A DNA stretch of 35,054 nucleotides from an uncultured Clostridia bacterium (GTDB taxonomy: Bacteria; Bacillota; Clostridia; Christensenellales; Aristaeellaceae): NCBI GenBank assembly GCA_934636425.1, contig CAKUAV010000013.1:1-35054 (forward strand), in the 5' to 3' direction. The position numbers and the translations under genes were made by a program. The notes under the pieces are model-generated. The model saw nothing but the letters and a program-made list of their open reading frames with translations, did no database searches and had not been told where the DNA came from. Below, piece by piece: positions 7,540 through 14,872 of this stretch; within the stretch, counting starts at the first letter, position 1, and the number at the start of each line of letters is the position of its first letter.

Positions 7540-9306
7540 CTATTGCACTGTGACAGACGCGCTGTTAAAGTCGTAGACGAGCGTTCCGCGCGCGCCGGCG
7601 ACGCGTATGACGTTCGATCCGGTCTTCGACTGGACATACGGCGAATCGAACAGATCATATGGAAACGCCACGGACGCGCCGTTCACCGCGCGCGCCATGC
7701 CCTGCATTTCCAGCGTGCGGCCGCCGCTCGTATAGACAAGGCGCATCTCTCCGGGATCAAACGCCACCGGATTTGAAAGTATGCGCTCGATGAACTGCTC
7801 GAGACTGCTCTCCGCGTCTGAAATTTCGATCACGACGCCGTGCTTTTTGCCGTCGGACACCAGCTCATAGCGGTCGCTGCCCGGCAGCATGGGTCTGACG
7901 CGCCTGACGCTTTTGTCGGCCTCGGCAATCCACTCAAAGCCGTTGCTGCCATACAGCGCAATGTGAACGCCCTTCAGCGTCGCAAACATCCATCTGCCGC
8001 GCTTTTCGACGCGCTCCATCACATCGCGGTTCATGTAGGCGTTGATGTAGAAATACTGACTTGCGCCGGTTGTCACGTGCGAATTGGCCAGCGCGCCGTG
8101 ATCACAAATGTCATATGTGGCCAGAATCACGTTTTTATCGCAGAATGTCTGCACGCAGCGGCAGTGCAGATCGCCCGTCCACTGGTTGTGCTCCTTGAAG
8201 TCGCCCGGATGATGCGCAAACACCTTCGCGCGCGGCTCGCCCACGATCATCGCGTCCATCTCATGCTGCTCGTGATGCGCATACCATTCCTGCGCAGAGC
8301 CGGCCGGATAGGGATCCTGCCGGTTGATCGCGCCGATGATATAGCGCGGCGTGACATAGGTATACTTGCTGATGCGCCCCGGCAGAACCGCCTGCGGAAT
8401 GCAGTGAAGGTGCTTCGACTCCTTGTTGACATACGCCATGTTCCGGCCTGTCGCCAGTTCGTAAAGCGCGCGGCGGGGTCTGTAGTCGCTCATCATGCAG
8501 ATGCAGGGCGGGCAGTCGCATTCCGCCTCCCGTTCGCCGCCGAAATAGTAGCCGCTCAGCGTGCCGCCGTGAATGGCGTTGAGCGCCGAGGGCGGATAGA
8601 TGCGCCCGTGCGCGCCGCCGTACTGAACGCCCACGCTGTCCGCAATGACGTCCAGCAGCAGCACGTCAAGCATCATGTCGGCCAGCTTTTTCAGCCGCTC
8701 ATCCCGCGCAAAGGCGCGCAGCAGCAGCAGGCACTTGAATACCACCGGCATATAGCCGTAGGAATCGAACTCGCCCCAGCCCGCGCCCGCGCGATACAAT
8801 ATGTAGCTTTTCAGATACGCCTCTTCCGCGTCCAGGAGCTCGCTTCCGCGCCTGCCCAGATAGGAAATCGTCTGATCGGCATAGCGCATCGCCGCCAGAT
8901 AGAGCGCCGTGTGATGAAGCAGGCGATGGTTTTCCGATTCATACATGCTCTCAAAGTTCTTCTCAAGAAAGAATCGATCGATCAGCCGCTTCGTTTCCGG
9001 CTCGAGCCGATCGGGCGCGTAATACAGCGCGCCCGCCATGCCCAGCGCCGCAAACGTGCTCTCGCCGCGCGGATCGCGCCCGTGGGGATGCGGCTGATCG
9101 AACCAGAGCGCCGTATTGCGCAGCCGCTCGTTGGCCGCGGCCAGATTTCGATTCGCCCACAGATTCAGCGCCGCGTCCTCGCCGTAAATGTCCGTCTTGT
9201 AATCATAGGCATAGCCCAGCGTCTTTTCGTCGATTCGGCGCGCGCGGCGTGCTGCAAACGTCGCTTCGGCGCGCATCGCCCGCTCGGGCGTATCAGCATG
9301 GTACAT
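7540..9306 (-). CDS. Predicted alpha/alpha-toroid protein, possible glycan-acting enzyme
   Basis: 588 aa, no signal peptide and no membrane segment. I do not recognise a named family with certainty. The N-terminal two thirds is helix-rich with spaced aromatic and Asp/His motifs (NLWANRNLAAANERLRNTAL, SENHRLLHHTALYLAA, GWGEFDSYGYMP, GGTLSGYYFGGE), the look of an (alpha/alpha)6 toroid as in polysaccharide lyases and heparinase-like proteins. The C-terminus is beta-rich (YGSNGFEWIAEA, SGGRTLEMQGMARAV, GTLVYDFNSASVTV), which suits a supporting beta-sandwich. I chose ATG 9306 (MYHADTPERAM), which leaves 20 nt after the sialidase-like gene; GAGAGAG is the likely ribosome site. Co-transcription with a sialidase-like protein suggests cytoplasmic oligosaccharide processing. 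That is inference. Confidence 0.7.
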   Translation of the reverse strand: MYHADTPERAMRAEATFAARRARRIDEKTLGYAYDYKTDIYGEDAALNLWANRNLAAANERLRNTALWFDQPHPHGRDPRGESTFAALGMAGALYYAPDRLEPETKRLIDRFFLEKNFESMYESENHRLLHHTALYLAAMRYADQTISYLGRRGSELLDAEEAYLKSYILYRAGAGWGEFDSYGYMPVVFKCLLLLRAFARDERLKKLADMMLDVLLLDVIADSVGVQYGGAHGRIYPPSALNAIHGGTLSGYYFGGEREAECDCPPCICMMSDYRPRRALYELATGRNMAYVNKESKHLHCIPQAVLPGRISKYTYVTPRYIIGAINRQDPYPAGSAQEWYAHHEQHEMDAMIVGEPRAKVFAHHPGDFKEHNQWTGDLHCRCVQTFCDKNVILATYDICDHGALANSHVTTGASQYFYINAYMNRDVMERVEKRGRWMFATLKGVHIALYGSNGFEWIAEADKSVRRVRPMLPGSDRYELVSDGKKHGVVIEISDAESSLEQFIERILSNPVAFDPGEMRLVYTSGGRTLEMQGMARAVNGASVAFPYDLFDSPYVQSKTGSNVIRVAGARGTLVYDFNSASVTVQ

Positions 9307-9326
9307 ATCTTGCACTCTCTCTTTTT

Positions 9327-10406
9327 TTACATTTGGAGATCGATCTTTCGGATGGTCAGCCGCGCCAGGCACGCGCCCTCCTCCGCTCCGCCGCTGCAAT
9401 AGGCCGCCAATAGCGCGTTGTCCCGCGTAAAGAACAGCGCCGTGTAGCAGTAGCCGTGTCCCTCTTCCTCCTCGACGATCTCGGGTTCGCTCCAGTTTGC
9501 GCCGTCGTCATCGCTATGCGCCATCACCAGCGGCGTGCGTCCCCAGCCCGCCTTCGATTTTTCGCGGCCGTTGTATTCGGGGATCGGATTCCAGAGCGCG
9601 TACAGCCGCCCCGAGGGACGCCGCGCCATGGTCATGGGCGATACGGGCGACGTAAAGCGCGAGGGCTGCGCCGCCGTCCAGTGAAGCCCACCGTCGAGAG
9701 AAAACGTCTCGTACTGAAAGCCCCTGTCCGTGCGGTAAAAGCCCCACAGCGCGCCGTTCTGCCTTTCGATCACGCCCGGCTCCTGAAGGCCGGTTTTCGT
9801 GCCGGTGAAGGGCGGAAACACCACGTCGTCCGCCGGCAGCCAGCTTTCGCCGTCATCGTCCGAATAGGCCCACACGCCCGAGGCGCGATAGTCTATGTGC
9901 GCGTCCTCGCCGCTCTTTGCGCGCCCATCTGCGCGGTGAAAGGCCAGCGGCAGTATCAGCCGCCCGCTCGTGAGGCGGATGACGCGCGCGTTGTTGACCA
10001 CATAGTGCCCCTGCCCGATGTTTTCAAGGCAGTCGACGCGCCTGTAGAACGTCCTGCCCTCGTCGGATGAACGGGACAGATAGATGCGATAGATCTGTGG
10101 CGGCTCCTTCGCGATGCAAATGACGCCCAGATCGCCGTTGTTCATGCGCAGCAGCGACACGCTCATGATGTTCTTCACGCCGAACGACTCGGCCGTAAGC
10201 ATCGTCTCGGGCTCAGACCACGTTTCGCCTTCGTCGTATGAAACGCAGCGCACGATATCCGACGGCGCGTCGTCAAACCACGTGCCCGTAAAGCGGCTGT
10301 AGGCAAACAGCAGCGCGCCGTCCTTCATGCGCAGAAAAGCGCCCTCGCTGTGCCGCGTATAAACGCCGTCCGGCTTAAAGAGCGCCGTCACTCGTCCCTT
10401 CTCCAT
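9327..10406 (-). CDS. Sialidase-like BNR-repeat beta-propeller protein
   Basis: 359 aa. It holds five Asp-box repeats of the S-x-D-x-G-x-x-W/F type: SYDEGETW (56-63), SSDEGRTF (113-120), YSDDDGESW (181-189), SLDGGLHW (236-243) and HSDDDGANW (297-305). This spacing fits a six-bladed exo-sialidase propeller. An upstream in-frame ATG is rejected because the ATG at 10406 has AAAGGAGG at 7-nt spacing and the promoter lies inside the longer version. There is no signal peptide, so if enzymatic it works on imported material; sialidases acting on host glycans are normally exported. It heads a two-gene operon with the toroid protein. It could also be a non-sialidase glycosidase or lyase with the same fold. 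Confidence 0.78.
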   Translation of the reverse strand: MEKGRVTALFKPDGVYTRHSEGAFLRMKDGALLFAYSRFTGTWFDDAPSDIVRCVSYDEGETWSEPETMLTAESFGVKNIMSVSLLRMNNGDLGVICIAKEPPQIYRIYLSRSSDEGRTFYRRVDCLENIGQGHYVVNNARVIRLTSGRLILPLAFHRADGRAKSGEDAHIDYRASGVWAYSDDDGESWLPADDVVFPPFTGTKTGLQEPGVIERQNGALWGFYRTDRGFQYETFSLDGGLHWTAAQPSRFTSPVSPMTMARRPSGRLYALWNPIPEYNGREKSKAGWGRTPLVMAHSDDDGANWSEPEIVEEEEGHGYCYTALFFTRDNALLAAYCSGGAEEGACLARLTIRKIDLQM

Positions 10407-10452
10407 GTCCCATCCTCCTTTGCCGTTGTCCGTCCGTTGAATCCATGTTATA

Positions 10453-10481
10453 ATAATAACGCATTTCTCAGTGCGAATCAA
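10453..10481 (-). promoter_or_regulatory. Promoter of the sialidase-like operon
   Basis: Minus strand TTGATT (10481-10476), 17-nt spacer, TATTAT (10458-10453). It faces the divergent kinase promoter about 70 bp away. Confidence 0.75.
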
Positions 10482-10549
10482 GGGCGGCCGGCAATTTTCG
10501 CTTTTTTCTCGCTCACGATAAAGCCGCCGGCGCAGCGTCGTTTTGTGCG

Positions 10550-10578
10550 TTGACAGTTTTCCGCCGAGATGCTATACT
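10550..10578 (+). promoter_or_regulatory. Promoter of the kinase-ackA-like operon
   Basis: TTGACA (10550-10555), 17-nt spacer, TATACT (10573-10578). Confidence 0.85.
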
Positions 10579-10663
10579 GAACCGGAGCCCCATGCGGATT
10601 CGCACGCCAATCCGCCGCAGCCACATTATACGCAACCACACTATATATGGAAGGATTTTTGCC

Positions 10664-11716
10664 ATGCTGCGCGCGCTGCTTACATCCCATGCCCGCCGCT
10701 ACCCGAAAATGCAGGCGATCGACTGCGCCAAGCTGATCTATCAGGCGGCCTTCGCCGGCGGACATCTCATTCCATCGCCCGAATATGCGCTGAACAGACT
10801 GAAGTCTGAATGGGACGCTTCCGCGCCCGATCGCTATGTCCCGCTCCTCGAACCGGTCGGCAACGGCCTGATGCGGCTGTATATCGCCCCGGCGCGCCGC
10901 ATGGGTCTTCGCCCCGAAACAGTCAATGCGCTGTTTGTACAAACCTCGGTCTGTTTTGAGAAAAACGCCTCGCTTTTCGAGCGGGAAATGGCCGAAGCCG
11001 CCGCCATGGCCGACGAGTGTCTGCTGCCCTTTTCCGGCGGCGAGCTGCGCGCTCTGGCGGAAAGCTGCCTCAAAACAGACTTTGCCCCGTTCAGCCACAG
11101 CGCCGTCTATCGCGCCGCCTATGCGCCCGCCTATCGGCTCGTTTCAGACCGAAGTCTGCGCTTTCTTGCGGTGTTTGCGGCCATTGACGCGCTGCTGACT
11201 CAAAAGGGCTGCGCGCGCGTGGCCATCGACGGATGCAGCGGCTCGGGCAAGAGCACGCTGGGACAGCTCCTTTGCGATATTTACGGCGCGCAGCTGTTCC
11301 ACATGGACGATTTTTTCCTGCCGCATGAGCGCAAAACGCCAAAGCGCCTGGCCGAGCCGGGCGGAAATGTCGATTATGAGCGCTTCCAGCGCGATGTGCT
11401 CGACCATCTGAACGAAGAGCGCTTTTCCTATCGCCCCTACATATGCCACGAAGGCGCGCTGGGCGACCCCATCGAAACCGAAAAGCGCCCCGTCCAGATC
11501 ATCGAGGGCAGCTACAGCCAGCATCCCGCGCTGGACGGACGCTATGACCTGCGCGTTTTCCTCACGCTGCGCCCCGAAGCGCAGAGCGCGCGCATATTGA
11601 AGCGCAACGGCGCGGCCATGCATGCGCGCTTCATGAACGAATGGGTGCCGCTGGAAAACCGCTATTTTGAAGCGTTTCACATACTGTCTCAGTCAGACAT
11701 CGTCTACTGGGGCTGA
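10664..11716 (+). CDS. Uridine-kinase-like P-loop kinase with unassigned N-terminal domain
   Basis: 350 aa. The C-terminal half is a P-loop kinase of the uridine kinase/phosphoribulokinase type: VAIDGCSGSGKSTLG (Walker A at 190-198), FHMDDFFLP with the acidic pair at 215-216, and IIEGSYSQHP as the later strand. The first roughly 175 residues have no motif I can name; they are helical and likely a substrate or regulatory domain. ATG 10664 is chosen because GGAAGGA precedes it by 8 nt; the reading frame is open upstream but that part overlaps the promoter. The stop is 23 bp before the acetate-kinase-like gene, so the two are one operon of two phosphotransferases. The phosphorylated substrate (nucleoside, sugar or other alcohol) is unknown. 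Confidence 0.8.
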   Translation: MLRALLTSHARRYPKMQAIDCAKLIYQAAFAGGHLIPSPEYALNRLKSEWDASAPDRYVPLLEPVGNGLMRLYIAPARRMGLRPETVNALFVQTSVCFEKNASLFEREMAEAAAMADECLLPFSGGELRALAESCLKTDFAPFSHSAVYRAAYAPAYRLVSDRSLRFLAVFAAIDALLTQKGCARVAIDGCSGSGKSTLGQLLCDIYGAQLFHMDDFFLPHERKTPKRLAEPGGNVDYERFQRDVLDHLNEERFSYRPYICHEGALGDPIETEKRPVQIIEGSYSQHPALDGRYDLRVFLTLRPEAQSARILKRNGAAMHARFMNEWVPLENRYFEAFHILSQSDIVYWG

Positions 11717-11739
11717 CAGAAGCTGAAAGGAACATGCGC

Positions 11740-12915
11740 ATGAACATACTCATCTGCAACGCCGGCAGCACGTCGCTCAAGTTCAAGCTCTGGGCGATGC
11801 CGGAGCTGGCCGTTCTGGCCGAGGGGCGCGTGGAACGCGTCGGCAGCGACAGCGCCATATACACCTATCGCCGCGGCGGCTTTGAAGAGCGCGCGGAGGG
11901 TCTGAGCATTCCCGATTACACAGCCGGCGTTCGGCTGTTTCTGAACAGCCTGACCGGCGCGGCGCACGGCGCGATTTCTGCGCTCGATGAAATCGCGGCG
12001 GTCGGCTTCAAGACGGTGCTGTCGAAGGACTTTTACGGCGTTCACGCGCTGACGGAGGATGTTAAGGCTGGCATGCGCGCCTACATGGCGGTTGCGCCGG
12101 CGCACAACGGGCCGTATCTCGAGGCCATCACCGTGTTTGAGGCGCTGCTGCCGGATGTGCCGCGCATCGGCGTGTTTGAGACGGCGTTCCACACCACAAT
12201 TCCGCTCGAGCGGCGCATCTATCCCGTGCCCTACGAGTGGTACGAAAAGTACGGCGTGATGCGCATGGGCTATCACGGCGCGTCGCACGGCTATATCGCC
12301 GAAAGGCTGAAGGCACATCGGCGCGTCATATCGTGCCATCTGGGCGGCAGCGGTTCGCTCTGCGCCATACTGGACGGCAAAAGCGTGGACAACAGCTTCG
12401 GCTTTTCGCTGCAGGCCGGCATACTCCACGCCCAGCGCACCGGCGACATGGACGTGTACATCATTCCGTATCTGCTGGAGCAGGGGCTCAGCATGGACGA
12501 GATACTCTTCGGCCTGTGCAAAAACGGCGGCCTGAAGGGCATTTCCGGCACGAGCGGCGATCTGCGCGACGTACAGGCGGCCGCAGACGCGGGCAGCGAA
12601 CGCGCCCGTCTGGCGCTGGACGTATATGCCACGCAGCTTCTGCGCTACATTGGCGCGTACTATATGGAGCTGGGCGGTGCGGACGCGATCGCCTTCACCG
12701 GCGGCATCGGCGAAAATTCATGGCGGCTGCGCGAAATGCTGCTGGACAGGCTGGCGCACATCGGCGTAAAATATGACCGCGCGCTGAACCGAAGCGTCAA
12801 AGGCGAGCAGCTGATCTCCACCTCCGATTCCGCTGTCGCCGTCTACGTCATTCCCGCCAACGAGGAGCTGATCGTCGTGCGCTCCGTCTGGACGTGGCTG
12901 AGCGAACGCGTCTGA
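11740..12915 (+). CDS. Divergent acetate kinase family protein
   Basis: 391 aa, the usual AckA length. Family motifs remain: N-terminal CNAGSTSLKFKL, APAHN (119-123), FETAFHTTIP, YEWYEKYGVMRMGYHGASH, SCHLGGSGS, KGISGTSGDLRDV and FTGGIGENS. Two parts depart from ordinary acetate kinases. The HRVVHGGE block is replaced by FKTVLSKDFYG, putting Lys at residue 91 where the acetate-binding Arg normally lies, and TRSGDIDP becomes QRTGDMDV. The ATG at 11740 is preferred over one 6 nt earlier because AAAGGA then has 8-nt spacing. It may therefore use another acyl phosphate or a different carboxylate. It lies in an operon with the kinase upstream. A run GCGCGGGCTTTTT just after the stop may act as a weak terminator. 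Confidence 0.83.
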   Translation: MNILICNAGSTSLKFKLWAMPELAVLAEGRVERVGSDSAIYTYRRGGFEERAEGLSIPDYTAGVRLFLNSLTGAAHGAISALDEIAAVGFKTVLSKDFYGVHALTEDVKAGMRAYMAVAPAHNGPYLEAITVFEALLPDVPRIGVFETAFHTTIPLERRIYPVPYEWYEKYGVMRMGYHGASHGYIAERLKAHRRVISCHLGGSGSLCAILDGKSVDNSFGFSLQAGILHAQRTGDMDVYIIPYLLEQGLSMDEILFGLCKNGGLKGISGTSGDLRDVQAAADAGSERARLALDVYATQLLRYIGAYYMELGGADAIAFTGGIGENSWRLREMLLDRLAHIGVKYDRALNRSVKGEQLISTSDSAVAVYVIPANEELIVVRSVWTWLSERV

Positions 12916-13029
12916 CAGCGCCGCCGCGCGGGCTTTTTGCCGCGTCAGAGCGCAGACGCGCGCAAGAGCATTCCGGAAATTTTGCGCGCATTTTGCCGGC
13001 GGCTGTCGTTTTCAGCCCGCTGGATTGAA

Positions 13030-13275
13030 GAAGCGCTTCTCGATGCGCGCCTCGGCTTGTCAAAAAAGTCTTGACAAGCTGGTGAACGGGGATGCAAGCT
13101 CTCCGCCGTATGCCTCTCTCCGGTTTTTACTCTGGAAATGGAACTTTTCACCGCAAAAAGTCATCTCGCCCCATCGTACACGCCGCCGGATACGTTTGAA
13201 AATTCGAGAGGGTTCAATCCTTTCGAGCACTCCGAAGGTTTTTCGACAGTCTGAAGCGCTTCTCGATGCGCGCCT
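13030..13275. repeat. Two 23-nt direct repeats flanking about 200 bp of non-coding DNA
   Basis: An identical 23-nt sequence beginning GAAGCGCTTCTCGATG occurs at 13030-13052 and 13253-13275, both in the gene-poor stretch 12916-13377. The same tract has a 9-bp inverted repeat, GCTTGTCAA...TTGACAAGC (13055-13079). No convincing gene is present; minus-strand open frames are rich in Arg and Ser and have no homology I recognise. It looks like a degenerate interspersed repeat. Confidence 0.7.
13055..13079. repeat. 9-bp inverted repeat
   Basis: GCTTGTCAA and TTGACAAGC around a 7-nt A-rich loop. There is no following T-run on the plus strand, so a terminator role is not supported. Confidence 0.55.
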
Positions 13276-13377
13276 TTTGGCTTTTCTCTGCGGACTTTGC
13301 CAACATGCGCAAATTTCAGCATTAAAACCGGCGTTTTCGCACGCGCCGGCAATTTTCAGAAAGAAAGTGATTTTCTC

Positions 13378-13644
13378 ATGCGATGCAGCTGTCCCGATTG
13401 CGGCACCTATATGGTTCATTCCGAAAGCATGCATTTAGGCTGCGTTTGCCCCGAGTGCGGCGCGCGCTGCACAGCCTGTCTGGGCACGAACACCGTCATC
13501 AGCCGAGAAGAGCTTCAGAAGCTCAAGAGCGTTCAGTGGTTCGAGCCCTCCTTTGAAGGCGCTCAGACCGACGAGGAAACGCCCGCCCCCGACGATCCGG
13601 TCGCCCGCGAACGCGATGAGCATCCCGGAAAAGACCAGTGGTGA
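13378..13644 (+). CDS. Small zinc-ribbon protein
   Basis: 88 aa. The first 40 residues hold three Cys pairs, CSCPDCG, CVCPECG and CTACLG, spaced like one or two zinc ribbons; the rest is acidic and low in structure (QTDEETPAPDDPVARERDEHPG). No catalytic motif is visible. The ATG at 13378 has only a weak AAAGTGA upstream but directly precedes the first Cys motif; a longer frame would run into the repeat region. It is a single gene followed by a good terminator. Function unknown; metal storage, RNA binding or a ribosome-associated role would all fit. Confidence 0.7.
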   Translation: MRCSCPDCGTYMVHSESMHLGCVCPECGARCTACLGTNTVISREELQKLKSVQWFEPSFEGAQTDEETPAPDDPVARERDEHPGKDQW

Positions 13645-13646
13645 GA

Positions 13647-13692
13647 AAAAACAGACGCCGCTCCAGCAAAATGGACCGACGTCTGTTTTTTT
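13647..13692 (+). terminator. Intrinsic terminator of the zinc-ribbon gene
   Basis: AAAACAGACG pairs with CGTCTGTTTT; inside it TCCA pairs with TGGA. A run of seven T follows. Confidence 0.88.
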
Positions 13693-13822
13693 GCGTTCCG
13701 TGCCGTCACTGATTTCCGAGGATCAGTCGCTTTAAGACCGCAGTCTGTTTTCTTGCAGTTTCCGCTTTCCCGCTTCGGCAATCATCTGTTTTTCAGCGGA
13801 AATGCGTTCCACATTCCGCGTA

Positions 13823-13870
13823 ATACAGACTTTGGTCTAATTTCAACATTAGCGACCAAAGTCTGTATTT
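13823..13870. repeat. Perfect 16-bp inverted repeat, likely transcription stop for the Gfo gene
   Basis: AATACAGACTTTGGTC and GACCAAAGTCTGTATT are exact complements around a 16-nt centre that itself can form TAAT/ATTA. It lies 7 bp past the stop of the minus-strand oxidoreductase. Neither strand has a strong T-run after it, so it may be a factor-assisted terminator, an mRNA-stabilising 3' hairpin, or a repeat unit. Confidence 0.75.
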
Positions 13871-13876
13871 ACCGTG

Positions 13877-14872
13877 TCAGAGCGCGCCGCAGCACTTCAG
13901 TATGAGCTTGAACAGCGCCAGCTCATAATCGGGCGTGCAGAGCGGTTTCTCCTCGCCCAGCACATTGCGGGCAAAGCTGAGCATCATGTTGTCATAGCGG
14001 TCGACGATGATTTCGTGCGCTGTTGCGCAGTCGCAAAACGCCTGCGCGCCGTTCTTTTGCAGCGTCAGATGCTCGGTCGTGCGGACGCGCTGCCCCGGCC
14101 CGGCCACGTTGATCTCGGTGGGCTTGATTTCGATCGAGCCCCTGCTGCCGCATATGACGATCTGCCGGCGACGATAGCCGCCGTATTCCGTCGCGCAGGA
14201 CTTGACGAACGACACGCCATTTTTGTACTTCATGACGGCAAAGCCGTAGTCCTCCGCGCCGCCGCAATCGATGCCAGTGGACATATTCATGGGAATGATT
14301 TCATCCGGCTCGCCCTGAATCTGATAGACCAGATCGATCAGATGGCAGCCCAGAAAATACAGCATGCCGCCCCTGAACTGCCCCAGCCACGCCCGTTTCG
14401 CGGGGTCATGGCAGACGCTCATCTGCGCCTCGACCGAGAAGATTTCGCCCAGCTCGCCGCTCTTCGCCATATCCAGCGCTTCGCGGATCATCGGGTTATA
14501 GCGGTACATATAGCCCATCTGGAAGGGCAGATTTTTCGCCTTGACCGTCTCGATCAGCTTCGTGAACGTCTCGAGATTCTGCGCGCCCGGCTTGTCCAGA
14601 TGGATGGCGATCCCCCTGTCCGCGAACAGCTGCGCGTACTCTGTGGACAGGCTTTCCTCGGTCTCAACGGCGACCGCGTCCAGATCGTCCATGGCCAGCA
14701 GCTCGTCCACCGTGCAGTGCGGCGCATCCGGATAGAGATCCTTCACGCGCTGCGGATTCGGCTCCGCCACGCCGACCAGCTCGAGCGCTTCCGGATGCGC
14801 CATGACGCTGCGAAACGTCGCGATCGCATGGTCATGTCCCGTGCCGATCTGAGCAATTCTGACTCTCTTCAT
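13877..14872 (-). CDS. Gfo/Idh/MocA family oxidoreductase
   Basis: 331 aa. The N-terminal Rossmann strand reads RIAQIGTGHDHAIATF, followed by GVAEPNPQRV and HLDKPGA in place of the family's usual EKP motif (the Lys is kept). The C-terminal domain holds GGMLYFLGCHLIDLVYQIQGEPDEI, which supplies the conserved GG...H..D pattern. The enzyme would oxidise or reduce a sugar, inositol or related polyol with NAD(P). Its ATG overlaps the stop of the MDR gene (ATGA), so they are translationally coupled and probably act on the same substrate. Members of these two families also occur fused as bi-domain oxidoreductases. Substrate unknown. Confidence 0.88.
   Translation of the reverse strand: MKRVRIAQIGTGHDHAIATFRSVMAHPEALELVGVAEPNPQRVKDLYPDAPHCTVDELLAMDDLDAVAVETEESLSTEYAQLFADRGIAIHLDKPGAQNLETFTKLIETVKAKNLPFQMGYMYRYNPMIREALDMAKSGELGEIFSVEAQMSVCHDPAKRAWLGQFRGGMLYFLGCHLIDLVYQIQGEPDEIIPMNMSTGIDCGGAEDYGFAVMKYKNGVSFVKSCATEYGGYRRRQIVICGSRGSIEIKPTEINVAGPGQRVRTTEHLTLQKNGAQAFCDCATAHEIIVDRYDNMMLSFARNVLGEEKPLCTPDYELALFKLILKCCGAL

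Noticed and set aside
13060..13434. A 124-codon minus-strand frame in the repeat region
   Set aside because: No Shine-Dalgarno site, overlaps the zinc-ribbon gene start, and is built largely from the repeated segments.
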